Shown here one piece after another: positions 1-11,435 of a DNA stretch of 64,000 nt. Positions within the stretch are counted from its first letter, which is position 1. Every line of letters begins with the position of its first letter. The position numbers were made by a program, and so were the translations under genes. A model generated the notes under the pieces. It was not told where the DNA came from. It made no database searches and saw only the letters and a program-made list of their open reading frames with translations. The stretch comes from Candidatus Oscillochloris fontis (GTDB taxonomy: Bacteria > Chloroflexota > Chloroflexia > Chloroflexales > Chloroflexaceae), in NCBI RefSeq assembly GCF_004138135.1, contig NZ_RYFD01000009.1, forward strand, positions 43,158 through 107,157, given 5' to 3'.

Positions 1-49
1 ATTTCAGCCATCAAGAAGCGCCAAACCAGCATAGCCCTCGGACAATGCG
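1..49. other. Sequence left of first CRISPR repeat
   Basis: These 49 bases precede the first visible repeat. With spacers of 34-41 nt, the end of an earlier repeat (TTTGAAAC) should appear within about the first 15 bases if the array simply continued, and it does not. The stretch is therefore either an unusually long spacer or the edge of the array on the side where the leader is expected. It is not AT-rich, so I cannot call it a leader. Confidence 0.4.
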
Positions 50-3000
50 GTGCTTAGATCCGCCCCGAAATGAAGGGGTTTGAAACCTTATTGATTTTTG
101 TAAACAGGGCGAGGGGGATTTACGTGCTTAGATCCGCCCCGAAATGAAGGGGTTTGAAACTCCGAGCTCGGGTCAGGGGGTGAAACCCTCACAAGTGCTT
201 AGATCCGCCCCGAAATGAAGGGGTTTGAAACGCCTGCGAAACGGGGAGGCCTTAGCTTTTTTTGCCAGGTGCTTAGATCCGCCCCGAAATGAAGGGGTTT
301 GAAACAAAAAGAAATGCCACCACCAACAAGTATACCAATTTGTGCTTAGATCCGCCCCGAAATGAAGGGGTTTGAAACCAGGTTATGGCGCCTGATACCT
401 CGGCACCTGAGGCCGTGCTTAGATCCGCCCCGAAATGAAGGGGTTTGAAACGAGCACCTGTATGAATTGTCCGCGCGGCTCCTCAAATGGTGCTTAGATC
501 CGCCCCGAAATGAAGGGGTTTGAAACGTTTTCCAATAAATTTGGAAACGATGCTTAAAACCTCGTGCTTAGATCCGCCCCGAAATGAAGGGGTTTGAAAC
601 AAACAATGGACCACGCTCGGCAATTTTCGCAGTACTTGTGCTTAGATCCGCCCCGAAATGAAGGGGTTTGAAACAAGAAGAGGCACCCAGGCTGGGCGCT
701 CTCGCGGGGCAGGTGCTTAGATCCGCCCCGAAATGAAGGGGTTTGAAACAATCCTGTCCGCATGTCATACACCACACCCCTGAATTGTGTGCTTAGATCC
801 GCCCCGAAATGAAGGGGTTTGAAACATGGAAAGGATAAAAGCCTTTACGTAACGCATGATAACGTGCTTAGATCCGCCCCGAAATGAAGGGGTTTGAAAC
901 TTGACAGGGCGAAGACAGCGATCAGGGCAATGAGCGTGCTTAGATCCGCCCCGAAATGAAGGGGTTTGAAACAAAAATTACAACCGGAACCTGCCATTAT
1001 CGGCAGGTAGTGCTTAGATCCGCCCCGAAATGAAGGGGTTTGAAACCCACAAAGCGTATGCTCGGTGCTGAAGAACTGGCATCGTGCTTAGATCCGCCCC
1101 GAAATGAAGGGGTTTGAAACATAGATGTAATCATGGTATTCACTGGACCAGGAACAAGTGCTTAGATCCGCCCCGAAATGAAGGGGTTTGAAACTGGGTG
1201 GTTCTAACCCACACGCCGACAAAACGAGCAGTGCTTAGATCCGCCCCGAAATGAAGGGGTTTGAAACGCATTCAGTCTTTACTACCCCTGCAGAGTCACA
1301 TGTCGTGCTTAGATCCGCCCCGAAATGAAGGGGTTTGAAACATCGCCGTCGGACCTTCGCGGTCAAGGTGATCTGTAGTGCTTAGATCCGCCCCGAAATG
1401 AAGGGGTTTGAAACTTCCGCCCGACGGAGCCGCCGACGGGCATGACAAATTGTGCTTAGATCCGCCCCGAAATGAAGGGGTTTGAAACAATTCATCGCCG
1501 GCCGCGGGCCATTGGCAGTAGCCGGTGCTTAGATCCGCCCCGAAATGAAGGGGTTTGAAACCATCGCCGGCAGGCGGGACAGGAATCGAACCTGCAACCG
1601 TGCTTAGATCCGCCCCGAAATGAAGGGGTTTGAAACTTTTGTGGTGACGGTTGCCCGCCATTCGAGAGGTGTTGTGCTTAGATCCGCCCCGAAATGAAGG
1701 GGTTTGAAACTCGGACTCTCTCTCCCCTTGTGCGAGGTTTGGGGGGAGTGCTTAGATCCGCCCCGAAATGAAGGGGTTTGAAACCCGGGGCCACCGGCGG
1801 ACCTGGCTCCACCCACCAATGTGCTTAGATCCGCCCCGAAATGAAGGGGTTTGAAACTCGTACCCTATGCCCCCGCACTGGAGGCATATAGGATAGTGCT
1901 TAGATCCGCCCCGAAATGAAGGGGTTTGAAACTGTCGCAACTCATACACACGATCATTACCTTTGCCTCGTGCTTAGATCCGCCCCGAAATGAAGGGGTT
2001 TGAAACGGACTCTCTCTCCCCTTGTGCGAGGTTTGGGGGGAGAGTGCTTAGATCCGCCCCGAAATGAAGGGGTTTGAAACACCCGCAGAACCCTACCTAT
2101 CGCCGATCTTTATTTTTTGTGCTTAGATCCGCCCCGAAATGAAGGGGTTTGAAACTCAAGATCCGCCTGAACGGCGGCATCATCGCAAGCCACGTGCTTA
2201 GATCCGCCCCGAAATGAAGGGGTTTGAAACAAGTAGCTTCAAGAAACAGGGCGGTCAGGCAGGAAAAAAGTGCTTAGATCCGCCCCGAAATGAAGGGGTT
2301 TGAAACTTCAACTTATCGGCCAATCCAGTTAAGGAAACTGGGGTGCTTAGATCCGCCCCGAAATGAAGGGGTTTGAAACCTGAGGGGGCAGGCCTTGGGC
2401 GAACTGGTCGTTGAAAGCCGTGCTTAGATCCGCCCCGAAATGAAGGGGTTTGAAACTTGCCGCGGCGGCGGCAACACAGAGGCCAAGGAACAGGTGCTTA
2501 GATCCGCCCCGAAATGAAGGGGTTTGAAACTTGAACACAGCGAACAGCATCTGGGGGTTATTGCCGGGTGCTTAGATCCGCCCCGAAATGAAGGGGTTTG
2601 AAACACCGCTCGAGACCTCCACGGGTTTCCCAGTAGCGGCGGGTGCTTAGATCCGCCCCGAAATGAAGGGGTTTGAAACGAGATCCGCGAGCTGCCAACC
2701 ACCACCGCCCACCTCGTGCTTAGATCCGCCCCGAAATGAAGGGGTTTGAAACTAGAAACCGGTTGCCAGCCCCCTCTTAGCCTCCCGGTGCTTAGATCCG
2801 CCCCGAAATGAAGGGGTTTGAAACAGGTGTACCTACGACCCCCGACCACCACCACGATGTGCTTAGATCCGCCCCGAAATGAAGGGGTTTGAAACGCTTG
2901 GGGAAGTCCTGCCAGTTGCGGCCTTGGCGCGTGCTTAGATCCGCCCCGAAATGAAGGGGTTTGAAACTCACCCCCCTAATTAAGGGGGACTAAAGGTTTC

Positions 3001-6000
3001 GGCGGTGCTTAGATCCGCCCCGAAATGAAGGGGTTTGAAACTCGACTGAGGGTTTGGGTTGTTAATGGGCGTGACGTGCTTAGATCCGCCCCGAAATGAA
3101 GGGGTTTGAAACCTGGTACGGTGGGCAGGGAACTTCGGGTGGACAAGCAGTGCTTAGATCCGCCCCGAAATGAAGGGGTTTGAAACTCGGTGGGGGTATT
3201 GAACACCCCGCCAGCACCATCAGTGCTTAGATCCGCCCCGAAATGAAGGGGTTTGAAACTGACCCGATCAATACTTCCTAGGTTCATCCCTTTCTCGTGC
3301 TTAGATCCGCCCCGAAATGAAGGGGTTTGAAACCCGTTGGGCCCAGCTGAACAGATGCGGACGCGGTGGTGCTTAGATCCGCCCCGAAATGAAGGGGTTT
3401 GAAACGCGAACTATCTCTCCCCTTATGCGAGGTTTGGGGGGGGTGCTTAGATCCGCCCCGAAATGAAGGGGTTTGAAACTTAAAGGTACCGGGGTAACGA
3501 GCGCCGGCTCCACCCAGTGCTTAGATCCGCCCCGAAATGAAGGGGTTTGAAACTGTTACCCCGTCCACCCCCTTCGCGGGGGCCCCGCACGCCGTGCTTA
3601 GATCCGCCCCGAAATGAAGGGGTTTGAAACGCTTTTTTTATTTTGTCGTTGCCCATCTTTCTACAAAACGTGCTTAGATCCGCCCCGAAATGAAGGGGTT
3701 TGAAACATTATGAGGGAGATACACTCCCCAAAATTGGGGAGCCCGTGCTTAGATCCGCCCCGAAATGAAGGGGTTTGAAACAATTTTGTCCAAATCTGAA
3801 CGGGTAAAATTGTTGACGTGCTTAGATCCGCCCCGAAATGAAGGGGTTTGAAACTTTGTTTGGTTCTTGCACTAAAAGTTGAGTCAAAGCGTGCTTAGAT
3901 CCGCCCCGAAATGAAGGGGTTTGAAACCATTTGGAAAGAATCAAACCAAACAGCAATTTTGGATGTGCTTAGATCCGCCCCGAAATGAAGGGGTTTGAAA
4001 CTAAAAGAGATTATTTTGGACAAACCAAAAAGCCACTCGTGCTTAGATCCGCCCCGAAATGAAGGGGTTTGAAACAAAAATCTCCGACCCTCGTACGAAA
4101 AATCGCCCAATGGTGCTTAGATCCGCCCCGAAATGAAGGGGTTTGAAACTTGATGGCGGAGGTGAGTTCGGCTTCAGGTGCGGGTTTGTGCTTAGATCCG
4201 CCCCGAAATGAAGGGGTTTGAAACTCTCTACGAGAGACCCACTCCGCACGAACCGAGTCAAGTGCTTAGATCCGCCCCGAAATGAAGGGGTTTGAAACGA
4301 GGCAGGTATCACCCACTGGACTTTCCAGTGAGCAAGTGCTTAGATCCGCCCCGAAATGAAGGGGTTTGAAACGAAACAAACTACCCGCAAATGGTACATA
4401 TCCATGTAGTGCTTAGATCCGCCCCGAAATGAAGGGGTTTGAAACAAGTTGAAAGTCAAGTAAGCAAAAGCGGAACCAAACCGTGCTTAGATCCGCCCCG
4501 AAATGAAGGGGTTTGAAACTCCCCTAGCTACTCGTTAGGGATGAACCTCCATTTCGTGCTTAGATCCGCCCCGAAATGAAGGGGTTTGAAACGAACTTGG
4601 TTTGGACAGGGTGTTGCACCCCATCCCTGTGCTTAGATCCGCCCCGAAATGAAGGGGTTTGAAACGAATTACAGCGAACAGTCTCCCCTCTGTGCGAGGT
4701 TTGTGCTTAGATCCGCCCCGAAATGAAGGGGTTTGAAACTTGGTGACCTGGAATCGGGTCACTGTATTGGGGTCCGTGCTTAGATCCGCCCCGAAATGAA
4801 GGGGTTTGAAACCATAAAGACACTGGCCTCGGTGTCGTCGTTTGACCAGTGCTTAGATCCGCCCCGAAATGAAGGGGTTTGAAACAGCGACGCATCTGGA
4901 AAACTCCTTACATTAAAGTATGTGCTTAGATCCGCCCCGAAATGAAGGGGTTTGAAACTCGTCGAGATGCCACAACCGGTTAGAACGACCAGCATGTGCT
5001 TAGATCCGCCCCGAAATGAAGGGGTTTGAAACAGCGGTCCCGGCTCGGCCCACCAATTGGCGGGTGCCGGGTGCTTAGATCCGCCCCGAAATGAAGGGGT
5101 TTGAAACCCGATTGCGGAAACGGATTATTTAGTGGGGTGACAGTGTGCTTAGATCCGCCCCGAAATGAAGGGGTTTGAAACGGCGAAAATTTGAGGATAT
5201 TCCAGAAAATCTTCGTTCGTGCTTAGATCCGCCCCGAAATGAAGGGGTTTGAAACATCTTTATACATGTAGGCGTACACGACCACGCCCACGTGTGCTTA
5301 GATCCGCCCCGAAATGAAGGGGTTTGAAACACGCGGATGCGGATGCGGATGTGGTCACGGGGGCAACTAAGGTGCTTAGATCCGCCCCGAAATGAAGGGG
5401 TTTGAAACGGTAAGCCGCAGCCGGCGCTGATGAGCTCAGCGCAAGCGTGCTTAGATCCGCCCCGAAATGAAGGGGTTTGAAACGAGACTGGCGGAGGGTT
5501 TTTAAGGCCCTCCGCTATCAAGTGCTTAGATCCGCCCCGAAATGAAGGGGTTTGAAACACCGAGCCGCAGCCACCCGTGAGGGGGTTGCCGCAGCGTGCT
5601 TAGATCCGCCCCGAAATGAAGGGGTTTGAAACAACATCGCGTCGGTCAGCGTCACCACGAGGTTCAACTGGTGCTTAGATCCGCCCCGAAATGAAGGGGT
5701 TTGAAACCTCAACGCGTGGGCGTACGCCCGCGCCGAAGGGCGCGTGCTTAGATCCGCCCCGAAATGAAGGGGTTTGAAACCTTCAACTGGCCGTCCCAGC
5801 GATAGAGGCTCTGGCTCGTGCTTAGATCCGCCCCGAAATGAAGGGGTTTGAAACTTGAATTTGCCACCCATCATAGGGTGGTTGTACCTCTGTGCTTAGA
5901 TCCGCCCCGAAATGAAGGGGTTTGAAACACGGTTGCCCGCCATTGTGGCGGGGTCGGTCCGTCGAGTGCTTAGATCCGCCCCGAAATGAAGGGGTTTGAA

Positions 6001-9000
6001 ACAGGTCTAAGTAAGCAAAAAAACGGAACCAAACCTTGTGCTTAGATCCGCCCCGAAATGAAGGGGTTTGAAACGAAAACATCATAACCACGACCACAAA
6101 AACCAGGACAAAGTGCTTAGATCCGCCCCGAAATGAAGGGGTTTGAAACATTTCCTCCGGGCAAACTAGGCTTAACACGGTCTGGTCGTGCTTAGATCCG
6201 CCCCGAAATGAAGGGGTTTGAAACCGCCGGAGGGTGCCCATGCCTCACCGCGGCAACTTAGTGCTTAGATCCGCCCCGAAATGAAGGGGTTTGAAACACG
6301 TTTTATTTTCAAGCTGAACCGGAGTCTCGACCGGGGGGTGCTTAGATCCGCCCCGAAATGAAGGGGTTTGAAACGACGATAACTATAGCCAGCGTCAGCC
6401 ACGCCCTGACCGTGCTTAGATCCGCCCCGAAATGAAGGGGTTTGAAACATGGTTAACTCCTTCCCGGCACACTGCCGGGGTGTAGTGCTTAGATCCGCCC
6501 CGAAATGAAGGGGTTTGAAACTAGTGCGGCTACCAGCACGACTGATCTTCCTGCGGGTGTGCTTAGATCCGCCCCGAAATGAAGGGGTTTGAAACGCTCA
6601 GGCTCTGGATGGCCATGTTGCGGGGGTCGTTGACGTGCTTAGATCCGCCCCGAAATGAAGGGGTTTGAAACACACCCACCAATTTGGCGTCGACGGCGTC
6701 GACTGGGGGTGCTTAGATCCGCCCCGAAATGAAGGGGTTTGAAACCTCTCTCTCTCCCCTTGTGCGAGGTTTGGGGGGAGAGTGTGCTTAGATCCGCCCC
6801 GAAATGAAGGGGTTTGAAACACTTACCCCCGCATGAACAAGGCTTCTCGCCCATGGTGTGCTTAGATCCGCCCCGAAATGAAGGGGTTTGAAACAAGGGC
6901 GGGTAGAGCTCGATAAGCACGGTTGTGGTAAGTGCTTAGATCCGCCCCGAAATGAAGGGGTTTGAAACACGGTGTTTTCACCATTGGGGCCGACGGCTCC
7001 GTGTGCTTAGATCCGCCCCGAAATGAAGGGGTTTGAAACAGCGACTACACCAGCCGGCCCCGGCCCGAGCAGTGTGCTTAGATCCGCCCCGAAATGAAGG
7101 GGTTTGAAACCGACTGGTGGGGGCGGAGCCTCCGGGTTGTGTGATCAGTGCTTAGATCCGCCCCGAAATGAAGGGGTTTGAAACTTGCGGCGGCGGCCCC
7201 AAAGCCAGGGCCGGCGCCACTTGTGCTTAGATCCGCCCCGAAATGAAGGGGTTTGAAACCTCCTCGCCGTCAAATATGATGTTGGTAAATCCCAGATGTG
7301 CTTAGATCCGCCCCGAAATGAAGGGGTTTGAAACTCCACATCCCGTTGTGTTGGACAACGCCGCTCACGGTGCTTAGATCCGCCCCGAAATGAAGGGGTT
7401 TGAAACTCGGCCTTGTGGCCGGTGGGAGTGAAGTTGTGAAACTCGTGCTTAGATCCGCCCCGAAATGAAGGGGTTTGAAACCGTGTCGCTGGTGGGGTTC
7501 AACACCCCACGATCGAAGGTGCTTAGATCCGCCCCGAAATGAAGGGGTTTGAAACGCGGGTCATAGTCTTGCTCCTTTCGAGAGCTTTTTTGTGCTTAGA
7601 TCCGCCCCGAAATGAAGGGGTTTGAAACTACAGCGACGGTCGTACGAGGCGCCATCCGCCACGAGTGCTTAGATCCGCCCCGAAATGAAGGGGTTTGAAA
7701 CAACCGGAACCTCCCTCATTATGAGGGAGATACACTGTGCTTAGATCCGCCCCGAAATGAAGGGGTTTGAAACCTCCTTTTGCCGTTTGGCTCTCTCCAA
7801 CATTTGGAAGTGCTTAGATCCGCCCCGAAATGAAGGGGTTTGAAACTTCGTCCCTATAGCGGATCTCGCTTCCGCTCCCAAGTGCTTAGATCCGCCCCGA
7901 AATGAAGGGGTTTGAAACTATATAGCGGATCTCGCTTCCGCTCCCACGATTAGTGTGCTTAGATCCGCCCCGAAATGAAGGGGTTTGAAACAGGCCCGTG
8001 GTCTGGAACCGGGTGACGCGGTTCGGGTGCTTAGATCCGCCCCGAAATGAAGGGGTTTGAAACCTTTTCATAGCAAGCTCCTTCAAGCTAAAGCATAGGT
8101 CGTGCTTAGATCCGCCCCGAAATGAAGGGGTTTGAAACACCGTCAGACACCCGTTACCCGACGAGCAGTTAGGGTGCTTAGATCCGCCCCGAAATGAAGG
8201 GGTTTGAAACTTCTTGCCCGTCTCGGGGAAGAACTGACAGCCGGGCTGGTGCTTAGATCCGCCCCGAAATGAAGGGGTTTGAAACTGTTGGCTCCGTCCA
8301 CCAGTTCGGTGGGGCGGGAGTGGGTGCTTAGATCCGCTGCTCAGTGAGCGGGTAGCCAAAGACCGGGAGGCGTGCTTAGATCCGCCCCGAAATGAAGGGG
8401 TTTGAAACCCTCGTGCTGAGGCCCGATCGGATAGCCAAACACAGTGCTTAGATCCGCCCCGAAATGAAGGGGTTTGAAACCTCAAGCCATCCGCCGTTTC
8501 AGGCGGGATTGGGCCATGTGCTTAGATCCGCCCCGAAATGAAGGGGTTTGAAACTCAACGGTGTCGATCGCCAATGTGGGGGCAGATACGCGTGCTTAGA
8601 TCCGCCCCGAAATGAAGGGGTTTGAAACAGATACGCGCTGACCGTCACAGATGAGTGACCCCCACGTGCTTAGATCCGCCCCGAAATGAAGGGGTTTGAA
8701 ACCGCTCAAACCACACGGGGTCAGCCTGGGCATAGCGAAGTGCTTAGATCCGCCCCGAAATGAAGGGGTTTGAAACCGACAGGTTGGGACAGGGTTGTGC
8801 ACCCCATCCCTGTCACAGTGCTTAGATCCGCCCCGAAATGAAGGGGTTTGAAACTAGAGTTCTGGGACGCCGGCACACCAGAGTTTGAGGTGTGCTTAGA
8901 TCCGCCCCGAAATGAAGGGGTTTGAAACGTACTGGGAGCGCAACGGCGGAATGGAGCGCTTCGGTTGTGCTTAGATCCGCCCCGAAATGAAGGGGTTTGA

Positions 9001-11435
9001 AACGCGATTTATGGAATAATCGCCGTGCTATCGGTAATGTGTGCTTAGATCCGCCCCGAAATGAAGGGGTTTGAAACCTCTTCCAGCTCGCGCTGGAAGG
9101 TCCGCCTCATGGCGTGCTTAGATCCGCCCCGAAATGAAGGGGTTTGAAACTCGGAGGCCGCTCTGCTATCTCCGTAATGAGGGAGAGTGCTTAGATCCGC
9201 CCCGAAATGAAGGGGTTTGAAACGCGAACCCTACCGTGAGCCCCTGCAGTAGCCGTCGAAGTGCTTAGATCCGCCCCGAAATGAAGGGGTTTGAAACGAT
9301 GCTGTGGCCCGTCTCGGGGAAGTAGCGCTGATCGTGCTTAGATCCGCCCCGAAATGAAGGGGTTTGAAACAGCAAGCCCTCCTCCTCAGCGATCTGCTGG
9401 GCACGGAGTGCTTAGATCCGCCCCGAAATGAAGGGGTTTGAGACTTTTATAAGGTCTTCGGGTAGTTTCGTAATAAACCCCGTGCTTAGATCCGCCCCGA
9501 AATGAAGGGGTTTGAAACAAAACTTTAGTCAGTGGCCCTCCTGCCAACGGCAAGGTGCTTAGATCCGCCCCGAAATGAAGGGGTTTGAAACTAAAAGATG
9601 TTGCTGAACAGGTTCTTCAAGACAAGCCGTGCTTAGATCCGCCCCGAAATGAAGGGGTTTGAAACAAACAACAGACCATGTCCGACATTTCTCGCAATAT
9701 TTGTGCTTAGATCCGCCCCGAAATGAAGGGGTTTGAAACCCCGGTCTCCGCGAAGCAGAGCTTCGAGGATGCCTGCGTGCTTAGATCCGCCCCGAAATGA
9801 AGGGGTTTGAAACGGGCCGGATCGCGGGTCTCGGCCGCGGCGGCCCTGAGTGCTTAGATCCGCCCCGAAATGAAGGGGTTTGAAACCATAGCGCCGCCTA
9901 TGACCAAGTCACTCTCGAACGCCAGTGCTTAGATCCGCCCCGAAATGAAGGGGTTTGAAACGGGCGACGAGTGTGTAGGCCGCGCGCTGGGCGGCCAGTG
10001 CTTAGATCCGCCCCGAAATGAAGGGGTTTGAAACGCGAATTGCCACTCACCAAGGTGGTGAGTGGGCCCCCCGGTGCTTAGATCCGCCCCGAAATGAAGG
10101 GGTTTGAAACTTTCACCTACGCCGGATGCTCATTACCACCACGGGTTGTGCTTAGATCCGCCCCGAAATGAAGGGGTTTGAAACTCCTTTAGTGTAGCTA
10201 TGGACGACGACGTCCAGCAGTGCTTAGATCCGCCCCGAAATGAAGGGGTTTGAAACTTGCGGGCCAGCTTGTCAAAGCTCACGGTCGTTCTCCGTGCTTA
10301 GATCCGCCCCGAAATGAAGGGGTTTGAAACCGACAGGTTGGGACAGGGTTGTGCACCCCATCCCTGTCACAGTGCTTAGATCCGCCCCGAAATGAAGGGG
10401 TTTGAAACAAGCCCTGATCACTGCGAGCGACGAGGTCGCGCGCAAGTGCTTAGATCCGCCCCGAAATGAAGGGGTTTGAAACGCCTGCCCCGTCGTGCAG
10501 GACCTGACACTTATGGGCGAGTGCTTAGATCCGCCCCGAAATGAAGGGGTTTGAAACCAGAGCCCGCAAGGCGAACAGGAGCGCGAAACCGGTGCTTAGA
10601 TCCGCCCCGAAATGAAGGGGTTTGAAACGATCGGGGTGACGGTTGCCCGCCACTCTTGCGGGGTGTGCTTAGATCCGCCCCGAAATGAAGGGGTTTGAAA
10701 CGTGACGGTTGCCCGCCACTCTTGCGGGGTTGCCCGGTGTGCTTAGATCCGCCCCGAAATGAAGGGGTTTGAAACATTGGGTCCCCGGCCGCGGCGACGG
10801 CAGACTTAGTCTGTGCTTAGATCCGCCCCGAAATGAAGGGGTTTGAAACTCGGGTGGAGATGTGGGTGACATTGGGTCACCCACAGTGCTTAGATCCGCC
10901 CCGAAATGAAGGGGTTTGAAAGCAGGTTGAGCTCGAGCCCGTCGCCGACCGCCTCACTCGTGCTTAGATCCGCCCCGAAATGAAGGGGTTTGAAAGCTGC
11001 ACAGCCAGCGTCTGCCCTGGCACGTACTTTTTGTGCTTAGATCCGCCCCGAAATGAAGGGGTTTGAAACGGGTTCTCAGGGTGGAGCTCGAAGCGGTTCC
11101 GCTCGAGTGCTTAGATCCGCCCCGAAATGAAGGGGTTTGAAACCCTACCAACTGAGCTACAACCGCCGGAGGGACTTGAGTGCTTAGATCCGCCCCGAAA
11201 TGAAGGGGTTTGAAACATCCATCACAGAACTTGCATTCTGTGTTGGAGCAGCGTGCTTAGATCCGCCCCGAAATGAAGGGGTTTGAAACCGGAGCCATGC
11301 CGCGTGCAGGATGAATGTTTCTTGGTGTGCTTAGATCCGCCCCGAAATGAAGGGGTTTGAAACCTGAGAAACAAAGCCGGCACTCAAAAAATAGAGAGGT
11401 GCTTAGATCCGCCCCGAAATGAAGGGGTTTGAAAC
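50..11435 (+). CRISPR. Giant CRISPR array, about 155 repeats of 37 nt
   Basis: By hand count about 155 direct repeats of 37 nt start at 50, 124, 195, 269 and so on, up to 11,399, separated by spacers of about 34-41 nt. Each repeat begins GTGCTTAGATCCGC, contains CCCC-(8 nt)-GGGG able to form a short stem, and ends GGGGTTTGAAAC. Almost all copies look identical. Visible exceptions are GAGAC at the end of the copy at 9,408, GAAAG ends at 10,886 and 10,960, and a truncated copy at 8,324. A 3' end of (A/T)TTGAAAC is the usual crRNA 5' handle of many type I and III systems, so transcription is inferred to run rightward with the leader left of the window and the oldest spacers on the right. Variant repeats near the right end agree. 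No cas gene is present between the array and base 64,000, so the subtype cannot be assigned. Reading frames crossing the repeats are artefacts. Confidence 0.99.
8324..8337 (+). repeat. Truncated CRISPR repeat inside the array
   Basis: Only the first 14 nt of the repeat (GTGCTTAGATCCGC) remain. The next 34 nt (8,338-8,371) are spacer-like and run straight into a full repeat at 8,372. The missing 23 nt include the stem and the TTTGAAAC handle, so this unit should not be processed into a normal crRNA. A simple internal deletion explains it. Confidence 0.9.

Noticed and set aside
554..11151. Dozens of open frames of 60-200 codons across the repeat array
   Set aside because: They all translate the CRISPR repeat in one of three leftward frames (recurring FKPLHFGADLST, FQTPSFRGGSKH and VSNPFISGRI) with spacer-derived residues between. 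No ribosome-binding sites or codon bias are present.
1562..11179. Possible tRNA genes at the tRNA-like segments
   Set aside because: Only one arm of a tRNA fits in each spacer, bounded by repeats. These are spacers, not genes.
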